Assembly (NCBI RefSeq): GCF_030758755.1
Contig: NZ_CP132387.1
Span: 2,595,001-2,659,000 of the forward strand
Direction: 5' to 3'
DNA length: 64,000 nucleotides
Source of the DNA: Bartonella apihabitans
GTDB lineage: Bacteria > Pseudomonadota > Alphaproteobacteria > Rhizobiales > Rhizobiaceae
Under the pieces are notes generated by a model, which saw nothing but the letters and a program-made list of their open reading frames with translations, searched no databases and was not told where the DNA came from. Position numbers and translations under genes: made by a program. This document shows, in pieces, positions 38,935 to 48,691 of this stretch; the stretch's first letter is position 1, and the number at the start of each line of letters is the position of its first letter.

Positions 38935-39094
38935 CACTTAAGCACCCTCTTAATTTTAAAATATAAAAACAAAGGGCCTGCTGACAGGCGATCAATTTGT
39001 GGAGCCTCTCCCGCAACGTGCATGGGGTAAAAATCGGTCAAAAAGACAAAAACCGGTGCGCGATAAAAACAGCGGAAAAATTCGATTGCCGTTA

Positions 39095-39111
39095 AAACCG
39101 GCCGCCGGTTT
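39095..39111. terminator. Short terminator of the EEP hydrolase gene
   Basis: AAACCGGC and GCCGGTTT pair around one C. On the minus strand TTTTAAC follows, eleven bases after the stop at 39123. Confidence 0.6.
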
Positions 39112-39122
39112 CTTGGAAAAAT

Positions 39123-40001
39123 CTATCTTGTGGTCTGTTTTGCCCGCTCTTTAAGCAATTTTGTTGCCCCTTCAAGGTCGATTTCCGCCTTGATAGGCAA
39201 ATGGTCGGACGCAAGCCTTGCCAATGGCGAATTATGGATTTCTATGTTGGAAACAAGCTCGTGCGGATAAGCAAAAACACGGTCGAGCGCCAAAATCGGA
39301 AAACGGGAGGGAAAACTTGGCAATGTGCCGAGCCTTAAATCAAAGAACGGGGCAAGGCTTTTAAGAGAGGATGTCCTGCCCAGTCGCCATTCATTCAAAT
39401 CGCCAATCATAATTGTCGGCATGGTTTCGCGTTTTTCAAGAATGGACAAAATGAGTTTAGCCTGTTGAATCCTCGAATGATGTAACAGCCCGAAATGTGC
39501 AGCCACAATACGGATAAGCCCGAGAGGCATATCGAGTTCGACAATCAGTGCACCACGCGGTTCAACACCGGGCAGTTTCAGTTGGACAATATCTTTTACC
39601 TTACCATTGCGCATGAAAAGTGCATTGCCATGCCAGCCAAGTCCACGCGGAGACATTGTATTGATCGGCACACGTTCCAATCCGGTTTCCGACTTTAAAA
39701 GTTCCGGATCAAGCAAGCCTATTCTTTCGCCAAAACGTTTGTCAGCCTCTTGAAAAGCCATAATATCGGCATTGAGCTCGGCAACGACATGGACAATGCG
39801 CTCTGGATCAAACACATTGTCAACGCCGACACATTTATGAATATTATAGGATCCGACAACCATATCATAAGTGTCGCGATCGGCATCTTTCGGACGGTGT
39901 CCATGGCGGTTGCGGACAGCCTGTAACAATCTGGTCTGGAGCGCTTTTTGACTTAATTGGCTTGGCCAATGGAATTTTTTATTTTTAAGGATATCCATCA
40001 T
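39123..40001 (-). CDS. Endonuclease/exonuclease/phosphatase-family hydrolase
   Basis: A 292-residue EEP-fold protein with the metal and catalytic motifs in order: SYNIHKC (about 52), FQEADKR (about 82), AAHFGLLHH (about 167), GDLNEW (about 200) and the final SDHLPI (about 270). The family covers AP endonucleases, sphingomyelinases and phosphoesterases. With no signal peptide and a cardiolipin synthase as neighbour, a phospholipid or phosphodiester substrate is possible, but this is inference. Confidence 0.82.
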   Translation of the reverse strand: MMDILKNKKFHWPSQLSQKALQTRLLQAVRNRHGHRPKDADRDTYDMVVGSYNIHKCVGVDNVFDPERIVHVVAELNADIMAFQEADKRFGERIGLLDPELLKSETGLERVPINTMSPRGLGWHGNALFMRNGKVKDIVQLKLPGVEPRGALIVELDMPLGLIRIVAAHFGLLHHSRIQQAKLILSILEKRETMPTIMIGDLNEWRLGRTSSLKSLAPFFDLRLGTLPSFPSRFPILALDRVFAYPHELVSNIEIHNSPLARLASDHLPIKAEIDLEGATKLLKERAKQTTR

Positions 40002-40212
40002 TTTTTTCTGAAAGCAGAGTTGCCCCGCTCGAAAGCTTTTACCATAATATGAAGTGACAGCTTTGAAACTACAAGTTGGGTCGCTTGAAGTTGAAGACTA
40101 TTACCATCTATTTTTTCATTAAACTATGATAAAAGATTTAATTGTTGCGAGAAAAATTGCGTAACCATTTAAAATGGGACAATATCTTCCGTAAACGGTG
40201 AAAGACAAAACT

Positions 40213-40581
40213 ATGGCTGATATGAGCGACGATGAAGCAATAATAATCGAAGCTTTTTCACAGAATACTCCCGGAAAACATTCAGGACCCGTTGCTTTCA
40301 ACCGAATTGAACTGAATGCGATATTGCGTGTTTATGGGCAGATGGTTGCTGCCGGTGAATGGCGCGATTATGCGATTGACCATCTTGATGATAGAGCCGT
40401 TTTTTCTATATTTCGCCGTACTGCCGAGGTGCCGCTTTATCGTGTCGAGAAAAACCCGAAATTGGCGAACCGTCAGGGCGCTTACAGTGTCATTGCTGCA
40501 AGCGGTCTGATTTTGAAACGCGGCAAAGAACTTCGCAATGTTCTGAAAGTGTTTGACAAAAAACTTTTCAAAATTGTTTGA
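40213..40581 (+). CDS. DUF2794-family protein
   Basis: A 122-residue cytoplasmic protein of the alphaproteobacterial DUF2794 family. It shows FNRIELNAILRVYGQMVAAGEWRDYAIDHLDD, VFSIFRRTAEVPLYRVEK, and the end GKELRNVLKVFDKKLFKIV. Function is unknown. The ATG at 40213 gives the family-like start MADMS; a GTG five codons earlier opens the same frame. It converges with the BI-1 gene and shares its terminator. Confidence 0.85.
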   Translation: MADMSDDEAIIIEAFSQNTPGKHSGPVAFNRIELNAILRVYGQMVAAGEWRDYAIDHLDDRAVFSIFRRTAEVPLYRVEKNPKLANRQGAYSVIAASGLILKRGKELRNVLKVFDKKLFKIV

Positions 40582-40711
40582 GCTTTTTTATTCGATTTAT
40601 CTTTTTTGAAGAGCATCGGAAAGCAGGTGCTTTCACGTTTTTTTATTCTATCGGAAAATCATAATCTTTGTCGGATTGGCAAATAACAATGACTTTGCAT
40701 TTTGCCAAAAG

Positions 40712-40744
40712 AAAACCCCGTCTCGAAAAAGGCGGGGTTTAAAA
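40712..40744. terminator. Shared terminator of the DUF2794 and BI-1 genes
   Basis: AAACCCCG and CGGGGTTT pair around a 12-base loop, with A and T runs on both sides. It lies between the converging stops at 40581 and 40765. Confidence 0.85.
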
Positions 40745-40764
40745 ATCGCTTTATATTCGAATTA

Positions 40765-41535
40765 TTACGAGTTGCGATTCTGACCGAGGAATTGCAACAA
40801 GAAAACGAACATATTGATGAAGTCGAGATAGAGTGTCAAAGCACCCATAACAACCTTGCGGCCGCGTGTTTCTTCGGCATCGCCTTCATAATACATAACC
40901 TTGATTGTCTGTGTGTCATAAGCGGTAAGACCGGCAAAAATAAGAACACCGATAATCGAGATTGCAAATTGCAATGCGTTCGAGCCAAGGAACAAATTGA
41001 CGACCATGGCAAGTAGAAGGCCAATCAACCCCATAAACAGGAAAGACCCCATGCCTGTCAGATCGCGTTTTGTTGTGTAACCATATAGCGAAAGGGCACC
41101 GAAAGAAGCCGCAGTGATAAAGAATGTCTGCGTAATGCTTGCAGGGGTGTAGCGCAAAATGATTGACGAAAGCGACAAACCGACGAGTGCAGCATAGACA
41201 AAAAACAATGCGCGCGCCGAACTTGTGCTCAACGACCCGATTTTGAAGCTTAGAAAGAAAACTGCAATAAGCGGAGCAAACATCACCACATAAGCAAACG
41301 GTGAGGTATAGAAAGTAACACCGAATGATGTGAGGTGGACGCCATTAGGTAATACAGCAGGTGTCGGATCGCTTGTTGTTGCAAGTGAAGCAATCACAAA
41401 CGCTGCAATACCTGTTATAACAAGCCCGATTGCCATCGCGTTGTAGACGCCGAGCATGTAACTGCGCAGTCCCTGGTCAATGGAAGCATCGGCCTCGGTA
41501 ACTGATGTCGGGCGAAAGTTTCTAAAATCAGCCAT
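40765..41535 (-). CDS. Bax inhibitor-1 / YccA-family membrane protein
   Basis: A 256-residue protein with seven hydrophobic segments starting about residue 32. It has the family elements YMLGVYNAMAIGLVITGI at the N-side and AFDTQTIK-like AYDTQTIKVMYY near the C-side. BI-1 proteins are calcium-leak-like channels; YccA in E. coli restrains FtsH. It is probably a single-gene transcript. Confidence 0.9.
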   Translation of the reverse strand: MADFRNFRPTSVTEADASIDQGLRSYMLGVYNAMAIGLVITGIAAFVIASLATTSDPTPAVLPNGVHLTSFGVTFYTSPFAYVVMFAPLIAVFFLSFKIGSLSTSSARALFFVYAALVGLSLSSIILRYTPASITQTFFITAASFGALSLYGYTTKRDLTGMGSFLFMGLIGLLLAMVVNLFLGSNALQFAISIIGVLIFAGLTAYDTQTIKVMYYEGDAEETRGRKVVMGALTLYLDFINMFVFLLQFLGQNRNS

Positions 41536-41700
41536 ATAAATAATCCTTTAGCTTGTGTTCCGGACGGTGTCGGAAAATGGCTGGAAAAACTATCTTCCCC
41601 CATTTCAATCCCGGACGCCGCTGGCGGAACCCCAGCATGCCTAAGCGATATTATGGGCATTAATATGATAAATTACAAGTCTTTCATTATTTTCAACACA

Positions 41701-44271
41701 TTACAATTCTTTAAGAAAACGGGATGGCTTTTCACTTAAAATGTGCCATGTTCCAATGAGACCGAACCCGATTGTGAGAATAAGCGCAGCAAGAACGACC
41801 ATGACACCCGAGCTGAAGAAAAATTGGGTATTGGTTATCTCCATTTTATAGCGGCCAATCATTGTGCCGGCTATTGTTCCGGCAACAAATGCAAAAATCG
41901 CCGTTGCAAGTCCAAGGATTGTATATTCGGCAAGATAGGCCTTGAGGAGCATTTTGCGGGTTGCGCCCAAGGTTTTCAAGACCACTGCATCATGAATACG
42001 TGACCTGTTGGTCGACGAAAGTGTGCCGACAAGGACAAGAATTGCGGCAAGAATTGCGATTGCGGAAGAAGCACGGATTGCGATACCGATTTCATTAACG
42101 ATTTTTCTTGCGTCATCAAGAACCTGATGAACCGGTACGACCGTAATTGAAGGGAAACGATTTGCAATGTCGCGCATCAATCCCGCTTCATTAATGCTAT
42201 GGTTTTTCCCCTCTTTGAAAGTTGCAAGATAAACATGTGGTGCACCTTGCAAAGCTGGTGGCGAAAAAATCATCACGAAATTCATATTGAACGAATCCCA
42301 ATCGACATCACGGAAACTGGTGATGCGGGCTGTTATTTCCCGCCCCGACACATTGACAGTGATGGTATCATCAAGTTTCAAAAACAGTCCGTTTGCTTCC
42401 CTTTTGGAAACAGAAACCTCGATGGCATCACTTGTGTCATTTTTCCACCATTTGCCTTCCGTAAGCACGGTGTTTTCCGGCATAGCTGCCGAATAGGTAA
42501 TATTCCGGTCACCACGCAATACCCATTCACTTTCTTCTTTTACGTGTCTGTTCTTCACCGGTTCACCGTTTATTTTTGTGATACGGGCGCGCAATGTCGG
42601 CATGATCTTGAAACTTCCCGACGGATCCTGATGATGCAGAAAGCTTGCAAAATCATCCGCATCACTTTTCAGAATATCCATAAAGAAGAAATCGGGAGCC
42701 TTTTCGGGAACCGAACCGGATAATTCCGATCTCAAATTGCTGTCAATCGTGGAAAGCGTGACAAGCAGTGTCAAACCGAGTCCGAGTGCCAGAACAACCG
42801 AAGGGGTAATGGATTGCGGGCGATAAATATTGGCTATAGCAACGCGCAAAATGGTTGAATGGACATGGGCGCATTTGCGCGCGACAAAAATAATGGTCGA
42901 GGAAACCGCTCTTAAAACGAGGAAGACAATAATGACTGCGATGATAAATATGAAAGCAAGTCTTTTGTCGGATGCGGTCGAAATCGCAAGAATTGCGGTT
43001 AAGAGAAGCAATATTGCCGAAATGAGCAGCGTAGATTTATCCGGTTTTTTGATTGTCGATACGTCGAAGGGACGAAGAAGCGTGGTTACCGAAATAAAGC
43101 GCCGCGATAAAGGCAGAATAGCAAAGGCAGAAACTGTCAGTAATGCAAAAATGACCGCAAGGATGAGACTGGTTGGCGAAAAATGCGCATGCCCGAAAAA
43201 TGGCAAATAGTGACTGATGACAAAACTTGCCACAAAGGGAATGATTGCTGCGAAAACAAGTCCTATCACAATTCCAATGAGTGCGATGAGCAGCATTTGT
43301 GAAAAATAGATTTCTTCAATAAAACGCGAACGGGCACCAAGCGCCTTGAATATGGCTATTACCTTGCGTTTTTTTTCCATATAGGCACTGACAGAATTGG
43401 CAATGCCAACGCCTCCGACAACGAGCGCTGTAAGCCCGATAAGAGTAAGAAAACTGGTAAAACGCTCAATATTTTTTTGTAAAACAGGAGCAGCATCGAC
43501 ACGGCTGCGGATCGCCCAACCATTTTCCGAATAGTCTTTTTCTTGGTTATTCCGAAGGTTTTCTAAGTTGCTGTCCGACGGATTATCGAGTTTTATTCGA
43601 TAGACAAAATTATGCAAACTTCCGGGAATGATAAGACCCGTTTCGCGTAAAGCATCAATTGACATAAAAACCCTGCGAAGCTGAAAGCCTTCTGACAAGA
43701 GGTCGGGTTCATCCTCGACGAGTGCGCGAATCGTAAAGTCACGATCGCCAATTCTAATTTTGTCACCAATGTGAAGTTGAAGCCGGTCAAGCAAAAGTTT
43801 CTGGATAGCGACACCAAAATCACCAGAGCCACCAGAGCCACCAGAGCGTTTGACATCTTTTCCGAACAGCTCGTTATTTGTGGCTTGAGGCGCGGTTTTC
43901 AATTTTCCATAAAGCGGGTAGAAGCTGTCGACAGCCTTAATTTCGACCAATGTGCCATCATTTGTATCGACACGTCGTGCCATCGACCGCATAAGAATAT
44001 TTTCGGAAATTTTTCCTTGGGCTTTGAAAAATGCCAATTCTTTTTCATTTACTTCGCGCTGTGTATGGCTGAAACGTAAGTCTCCAGCAAGAATAACCTG
44101 CCCCTGATTTTTGATTTCATTGCTGATATTTTTTGAAACGCCATCCACCCCGCCAATGGCCGCAACCCCCAATGCAATCAGGCAAAGGAAAATATAAAAT
44201 CCTTTAAGGCCGCTACGCATTTCTCTCAAACAGAAACGCCATGCCAGACAAAGTTCCTGAAATCTTTTCAT
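41701..44271 (-). CDS. FtsX-like ABC permease (YbbP-like)
   Basis: An 856-residue MacB/FtsX-type permease. It has an N-terminal membrane helix (about 20-45), a large periplasmic domain, three helices (about 260-410), a second middle group (about 415-520), another periplasmic part, and a final three-helix FtsX domain (about 725-850), as in E. coli YbbP. It overlaps the ATPase gene by four bases. In-frame 9-base repeats at 43821-43847 encode a Gly-Gly-Ser linker in the first periplasmic part. It probably moves a lipid or acts mechanically rather than as an importer. Confidence 0.88.
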   Translation of the reverse strand: MKRFQELCLAWRFCLREMRSGLKGFYIFLCLIALGVAAIGGVDGVSKNISNEIKNQGQVILAGDLRFSHTQREVNEKELAFFKAQGKISENILMRSMARRVDTNDGTLVEIKAVDSFYPLYGKLKTAPQATNNELFGKDVKRSGGSGGSGDFGVAIQKLLLDRLQLHIGDKIRIGDRDFTIRALVEDEPDLLSEGFQLRRVFMSIDALRETGLIIPGSLHNFVYRIKLDNPSDSNLENLRNNQEKDYSENGWAIRSRVDAAPVLQKNIERFTSFLTLIGLTALVVGGVGIANSVSAYMEKKRKVIAIFKALGARSRFIEEIYFSQMLLIALIGIVIGLVFAAIIPFVASFVISHYLPFFGHAHFSPTSLILAVIFALLTVSAFAILPLSRRFISVTTLLRPFDVSTIKKPDKSTLLISAILLLLTAILAISTASDKRLAFIFIIAVIIVFLVLRAVSSTIIFVARKCAHVHSTILRVAIANIYRPQSITPSVVLALGLGLTLLVTLSTIDSNLRSELSGSVPEKAPDFFFMDILKSDADDFASFLHHQDPSGSFKIMPTLRARITKINGEPVKNRHVKEESEWVLRGDRNITYSAAMPENTVLTEGKWWKNDTSDAIEVSVSKREANGLFLKLDDTITVNVSGREITARITSFRDVDWDSFNMNFVMIFSPPALQGAPHVYLATFKEGKNHSINEAGLMRDIANRFPSITVVPVHQVLDDARKIVNEIGIAIRASSAIAILAAILVLVGTLSSTNRSRIHDAVVLKTLGATRKMLLKAYLAEYTILGLATAIFAFVAGTIAGTMIGRYKMEITNTQFFFSSGVMVVLAALILTIGFGLIGTWHILSEKPSRFLKEL
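43821..43847 (+). repeat. Three perfect copies of a 9-base unit inside the permease gene
   Basis: CACCAGAGC is repeated three times without gaps. On the minus strand it is read as Gly-Gly-Ser-type codons (S-G-G-S-G-G-S-G). Copy-number change would keep the frame. Confidence 0.85.
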
Positions 44272-44957
44272 GCCGGCATCACGCTTTCATTTTCGATAAC
44301 GCCGTTTCTTACATGGATTTGACGTTGACAGCGTGCTGCAAGGCCAAGGTCGTGGGTAACAAGCACGGTCGTTAATCCATGTTCTTTTGCGCGTTTGAAT
44401 ATGAGGTCGGCGATTGTTTTGCCGGTGTCGGCATCAAGATTGCCTGTCGGTTCGTCGGCAACCAGTATACGGGGATTGGGAGCGAGTGCGCGGGCAATGG
44501 CAACGCGCTGTTGTTCGCCACCTGATAATGTTGCGGGATAATGATGAAGCCGCCCGCCAAGCCCGACGCTCTCGAGTTCTTTTTTTGCAATATCGAAGGC
44601 TTGCTGGTTTCCCGCAAGTTCAAGCGGAACGGCCGCATTTTCCCAAGCCGTCATATTGGGAATAAGTTGGAAGGACTGGAAAACAATGCCGATATTCTGC
44701 CCGCGAAAAATCGCGGCTTCATCCTCGTTCATTTTGTCTATGCGCGTATCCGCAATGGTTATTTCACCGCTATCGATTTTTTCAAGTCCGGCAAGTACCA
44801 TAAGCAATGTCGATTTTCCGGAGCCGGAGGGGCCGACTATACCCACGGTTTCGCCTTGATTTATCGTAAGTGACAATTCCTTTAAAACGTGAACGCGCGA
44901 GCTTCCTTCACCTAGAGTAAGATCGATATTTTTCAGTTTAACGAGTGAACTTGCCAC
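44268..44957 (-). CDS. ABC ATPase (YbbA/LolD-like)
   Basis: A 229-residue ABC ATPase with Walker A GPSGSGKST, the LolD/MacB-group IGIVFQSFQLIPNMTAWEN, signature LSGGEQQRVAIARAL, Walker B ILVADEPTGNLD and the switch His VTHD. It drives the neighbouring FtsX-like permease, and the permease start overlaps its end by four bases. The pair is divergent from a TesA-like esterase, the same trio as ybbP-ybbA-tesA in E. coli. Confidence 0.92.
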   Translation of the reverse strand: MASSLVKLKNIDLTLGEGSSRVHVLKELSLTINQGETVGIVGPSGSGKSTLLMVLAGLEKIDSGEITIADTRIDKMNEDEAAIFRGQNIGIVFQSFQLIPNMTAWENAAVPLELAGNQQAFDIAKKELESVGLGGRLHHYPATLSGGEQQRVAIARALAPNPRILVADEPTGNLDADTGKTIADLIFKRAKEHGLTTVLVTHDLGLAARCQRQIHVRNGVIENESVMPA

Positions 44958-45030
44958 AAATAACTCCTGTTCTTATGCCATAAGCTGATTTAAAATATAA
45001 CTATACTTCTCGTAAAGGAATTGAGAAATA

Positions 45031-45750
45031 ATGTTGCGATCATTCATTTGCGCATTTATCGGCCTTTCTTTTGGCTGCATTGCGAGTTTACCTCTATTTG
45101 CGGAAGAATCCGGCCAAATACAGGAACCGGCACGGGAAGACAGTGAAACAACAGTTCTTGACGATGATTTGACGCCGCCACGTCCGTTCCAGATTGTCGG
45201 ATTTGGCGATAGTCTCATGGCGGGCTATAGGCTCCCCGTTGATAAATCTTATACCGCCGCGCTTGAAGCTGCCTTGCAGGCGAAAAATTATAATGTTTCA
45301 GTTATCAATGCTGGCGTTTCCGGCGATACAACAACAGGCGGGCGTGAACGTCTTGACTGGTCGGTACCCGAACAAACGGGGCTTGTCATTCTGGAGCTTG
45401 GTGCCAATGACATGTTGCGCGGCATAGACCCGAAAGTTACGGAAGAAAATCTCGATTTCATGTTGTCCCGATTGAAAGAGCGTAAAATACCGGTCATATT
45501 TGTCGGTATGAAAAGTGCTCCCAACTATGGCAAAGAAAAAGCACAGCAATTCGAGTCGATCTATCAACGTCTTGCCGATAAATATCGTGTCACCTTCTAT
45601 CCTTTCTTTCTGGAAGGCGTAGCAGGGCATCCGGATCTGCAGTTGGACGATGGCAAACATCCCAATGAAAAAGGCGTTGCTGTCATTGTCGAAAAAATGT
45701 TGCCAATGATTGAAAAGACATTGAATGAATTGGGCGTTCATCACCAATAA
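45031..45750 (+). CDS. Periplasmic SGNH esterase/thioesterase (TesA-like)
   Basis: A 239-residue protein with a signal peptide ending PLFA and an SGNH-hydrolase fold. The nucleophile is Ser about 61 in GFGDSLMAG, with Gly in GVSGDTTTGG, Asn in LGANDMLRG and the Asp/His pair in DGKHPNEKG (about 207/210). Relatives (TesA, arylesterase) cleave acyl esters and thioesters. Its start is 73 bases from the divergent ATPase start, suggesting a shared control region. Confidence 0.88.
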   Translation: MLRSFICAFIGLSFGCIASLPLFAEESGQIQEPAREDSETTVLDDDLTPPRPFQIVGFGDSLMAGYRLPVDKSYTAALEAALQAKNYNVSVINAGVSGDTTTGGRERLDWSVPEQTGLVILELGANDMLRGIDPKVTEENLDFMLSRLKERKIPVIFVGMKSAPNYGKEKAQQFESIYQRLADKYRVTFYPFFLEGVAGHPDLQLDDGKHPNEKGVAVIVEKMLPMIEKTLNELGVHHQ

Positions 45751-45928
45751 TTTGGCATGAGTAAACAGGCATCGGTAAATCGGGCCTCTAACCATAGGGC
45801 AGACAAGAGAATTACCGGTAAATGTGTTAGCAAATTGTGTTATTCAGGGCTCGTATCAATCAATAGATACCATTAAAACAGGAACTGGCGGGTAGAAATT
45901 CAAGAAGGAACTAGTAAACTTTCTCGTT

Positions 45929-46432
45929 ATGCCGATTATCAATCTTCATAAGGAACATCCATTGGACGACGGGCGCCAATCAGAAAAAGCCCTGATGGTT
46001 CGCCACGGCGTTCAAAGGCTTTTTTTGCGACTTGGTATTCCCGTTTTAAGCGAGTTGCCACTTGCCGACGGAAGACGGGCCGACCTTGTCGGAATCACAC
46101 GGAAAGGCGAAGTGATTATCGTCGAGATCAAATCGTCGATAGGCGATTTGAAAGCCGATCATAAATGGCCGGATTACCGGATACATTGCGACCGCCTTTA
46201 TTTTGCCAGTCACAACGAAGTCCCGATGGAACTTTTCCCTGAAGATTGCGGGTTTATTCTGGCAGATGGTTTTGACGGCTATATTATGCGGGAGGCGCCG
46301 GAACATCGAATGTCGGCGGCAACACGCAAAGCTGTTATGTTGCGCTTTTCGAGAGTTGCAGCGCGGAGACTTACCCGCGCTGAACTCGAAGGGTTTGATC
46401 TTGCGGGCGATGATGACGAAAAGGCCGGATGA
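45929..46432 (+). CDS. mmcB: MmcB-family DNA repair protein
   Basis: A 167-residue nuclease-fold protein. GRRADLVGIT and VIIVEIKSSIGDLKADHKW form a PD-(D/E)xK-like core, and PEDCGFILAD and APEHRMSAATRKAVMLRFSR follow, as in Caulobacter MmcB, a LexA-controlled repair factor. The exact reaction is not established. No clear LexA box is visible upstream. It is a single gene between the esterase and actR. Confidence 0.85.
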   Translation: MPIINLHKEHPLDDGRQSEKALMVRHGVQRLFLRLGIPVLSELPLADGRRADLVGITRKGEVIIVEIKSSIGDLKADHKWPDYRIHCDRLYFASHNEVPMELFPEDCGFILADGFDGYIMREAPEHRMSAATRKAVMLRFSRVAARRLTRAELEGFDLAGDDDEKAG

Positions 46433-46638
46433 ATTCACGGAAAATCGGAAATTCAGCCGTTTTACCTCATAATAATTCTATAGATTCTCGGGCAATTCCG
46501 GACATTCTTGGTGACAAGGTTTCGGCAAAAGATTGCGTGCCAGAATAATCGATATTTATCAGAGTCGCACTGGCATTAGAGCAGTACCGGCGCAGAAGTG
46601 CCAAGCGGCATTCCGGTTTTCGTCGCGATAATTTAATT

Positions 46639-47199
46639 TCAGCGCGGTGCACGCTTTGCCAGAATGCGTTGCAAGGTGCGCCGATGCATGTTGAGCCGGC
46701 GTGCCGTTTCAGAAACATTGCGGTCACACATTTCGTAGACGCGTTGAATGTGTTCCCAGCGTACCCGGTCTGCCGACATGGGATTTTCGGGAACTGGAGC
46801 TTTTTCACCGGCATGACGGGTAAGGGCTCCGAATATGTCATCCGCATCGGCAGGCTTGGAGAGATAGTCGATTGCTCCGAGTTTCACAGCATTGACAGCC
46901 GAAGCAATGTTGCCGTAACCGGTCAATACAATCATATGGGTGTCGGGGCGGATTTTTCGAATTTCTTCAATAACATCAAGACCATTGCCATCGCCCAATT
47001 TCAGATCGACCACAGCATAAGCCGGTGGACTATGGCGTACATTGGCAATCCCGTCCTGCACTGATTCGGCCGTCGTCACGGTGAAACCGCGTGCTTCCAT
47101 AGCGCGCGCCAAACGATGAAGAAACGGCTTGTCGTCGTCAACCAGAAGCAATGAAGCGTCAGCTCCGATTGCGTTCTGATCATGTGCAGTATCAGTCAT
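46639..47199 (-). CDS. actR: Redox response regulator ActR/RegA type
   Basis: A 186-residue protein. The N-terminal receiver domain has acidic residues in LLVDDDKPF (about 21-23), the phosphate-accepting Asp about 65 in VVDLKLGDGNGL, and Lys in LSKPADADD. A Fis-type helix-turn-helix (about 150-183, NVSETARRLNMHRRTLQRIL) follows. RegA/PrrA/ActR controls redox, respiratory and nitrogen genes. It lies about 85 bases downstream of the sensor gene, same strand. Confidence 0.93.
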   Translation of the reverse strand: MTDTAHDQNAIGADASLLLVDDDKPFLHRLARAMEARGFTVTTAESVQDGIANVRHSPPAYAVVDLKLGDGNGLDVIEEIRKIRPDTHMIVLTGYGNIASAVNAVKLGAIDYLSKPADADDIFGALTRHAGEKAPVPENPMSADRVRWEHIQRVYEMCDRNVSETARRLNMHRRTLQRILAKRAPR

Positions 47200-47282
47200 G
47201 CAATGTCCTTTATCCGGTCGTTTTGAAAATGTACCTTCTGGTTGTCAACATTAGCCTTGACTGCGACAAAATGTCAAATCAT

Positions 47283-48593
47283 CTAGGACTTGGTTAAGCC
47301 CTTTCGACTCCACGCCAGATAAACCTCTGCACCGAACTGTTTTTTCGGACTATTTCTGAAACGCAAGACTGCCCCCGATCTTTCGAGAAGTGTTTTGGCA
47401 ATAAACAATCCAAGCCCCAATCCTCCGCCTTGACTATCTGTATGACGGCTTGTGGTATAAGGTTCGCCGATACGATCAAGAATAGACGGTTCATAACCAT
47501 GTCCATCGTCGATAATGGTGAGGGCTACATATTTTTCATTCCATTTATATTGGATGATGACTTTGCTGCGCGCAAAATCGACGGCATTTTCCAACAGATT
47601 GCCAAGGCCATAAAGTATGCCGGGGTTTCTTGGAAAAACCGGTTCTTCGCCAATTGTTTCACCCTTTTCGGTAACAATATCGATGCCGAATTCGCGAAGC
47701 GGTTCCGAAACTTCTTCTAGAAGTTCGAGAAGAGTGAGATGTGAAAGATGTTCTTCACCTTCACTGGAAAGTGTTGTCAGACGTTTCAATATGTTCCGGC
47801 ATCGTTCGGTCTGGCTTAACAGAAGACGCAAATCGTCGCCAATGTCCGGATCATCTTTTAATCCGTTATACATTTCCTTGACGACGAGCTGGATTGTTGC
47901 AAGCGGAGTGCCGAGTTCGTGGGCCGCCGCAGCAGCAAGGCCATCCAGTTCGGATAAATGTTTTTCGTGCTGCATAATAAGTTCTGTCGCGCTCAATGCA
48001 TCGGCGAGACTTCGGGTTTCTTCTGCAACCCTATAGCCATAAGATGTCGTGAAAAGGAGCGAGGAAACAATTGCCGTCCAGATACCGTCAACGAGAAGCC
48101 TTGGCGTTTCAATCGTTCGTCCGGAATACCAGGGTAAAGGTTCCGAATAAGTCGAGAGGAAACTTGCCAGAATGATAACCAGAAAATTGAGGAAAATAAT
48201 GTGTTTTCCGGGGAGAGACGTTGCGGATATGACCGCCGGAGCAATCAATAAAACCGAGAAGGGGTTTTGCAGACCGCCTGTCAGATAAAGCAAAGCGGCA
48301 TATTGTAAAATATCGACACCCAGAATGGCCGTAGCAACATTGGAAGATAACCGGTCATTGATCGAATAAAAGAATGTCAGAAAAATATTGAGCCAGATGG
48401 ATGCGGCGATCAATATTGCGCAAGGGACAATCGGGAACTTGAATCCGAGATAGACGGAAACAAAAGCAATTGTTATCGTCTGGCTAAAAATTGCAAGCCA
48501 GCGGATGCGAATAAGCGTTGTCGAACGCAAGCGGCGCGAATAGGTGGATGTGCGTCGAAAAAATTCCTTTTCCATCAATTTTGCCTTTGCCAA
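47283..48593 (-). CDS. actS: Redox sensor kinase ActS/RegB type
   Basis: A 436-residue sensor with about six membrane helices (30-190). It has the ubiquinone-binding motif GGLQNPF (about 106-112), an H-box AAAHELGTPLATIQ with His about 225, a redox-active Cys about 265 in QTERCRNILKRL as in RegB, then N- and G-boxes (GNLLENAVDFA, DDGHGY, GGGLGLGLFIAKTLL). It reads the quinone pool and cytoplasmic redox state and phosphorylates ActR. An alternative start is Met 7. Confidence 0.93.
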   Translation of the reverse strand: MAKAKLMEKEFFRRTSTYSRRLRSTTLIRIRWLAIFSQTITIAFVSVYLGFKFPIVPCAILIAASIWLNIFLTFFYSINDRLSSNVATAILGVDILQYAALLYLTGGLQNPFSVLLIAPAVISATSLPGKHIIFLNFLVIILASFLSTYSEPLPWYSGRTIETPRLLVDGIWTAIVSSLLFTTSYGYRVAEETRSLADALSATELIMQHEKHLSELDGLAAAAAHELGTPLATIQLVVKEMYNGLKDDPDIGDDLRLLLSQTERCRNILKRLTTLSSEGEEHLSHLTLLELLEEVSEPLREFGIDIVTEKGETIGEEPVFPRNPGILYGLGNLLENAVDFARSKVIIQYKWNEKYVALTIIDDGHGYEPSILDRIGEPYTTSRHTDSQGGGLGLGLFIAKTLLERSGAVLRFRNSPKKQFGAEVYLAWSRKGLTKS

Positions 48594-48691
48594 TTTTGCC
48601 TTTGCGAAGTGAGCTTATCTCTTTATTCGGAAAACCGGTTAAACGAAAAGATGTTCTTTCATAATGTTTAAAACCGATATCGGGCTTCATT

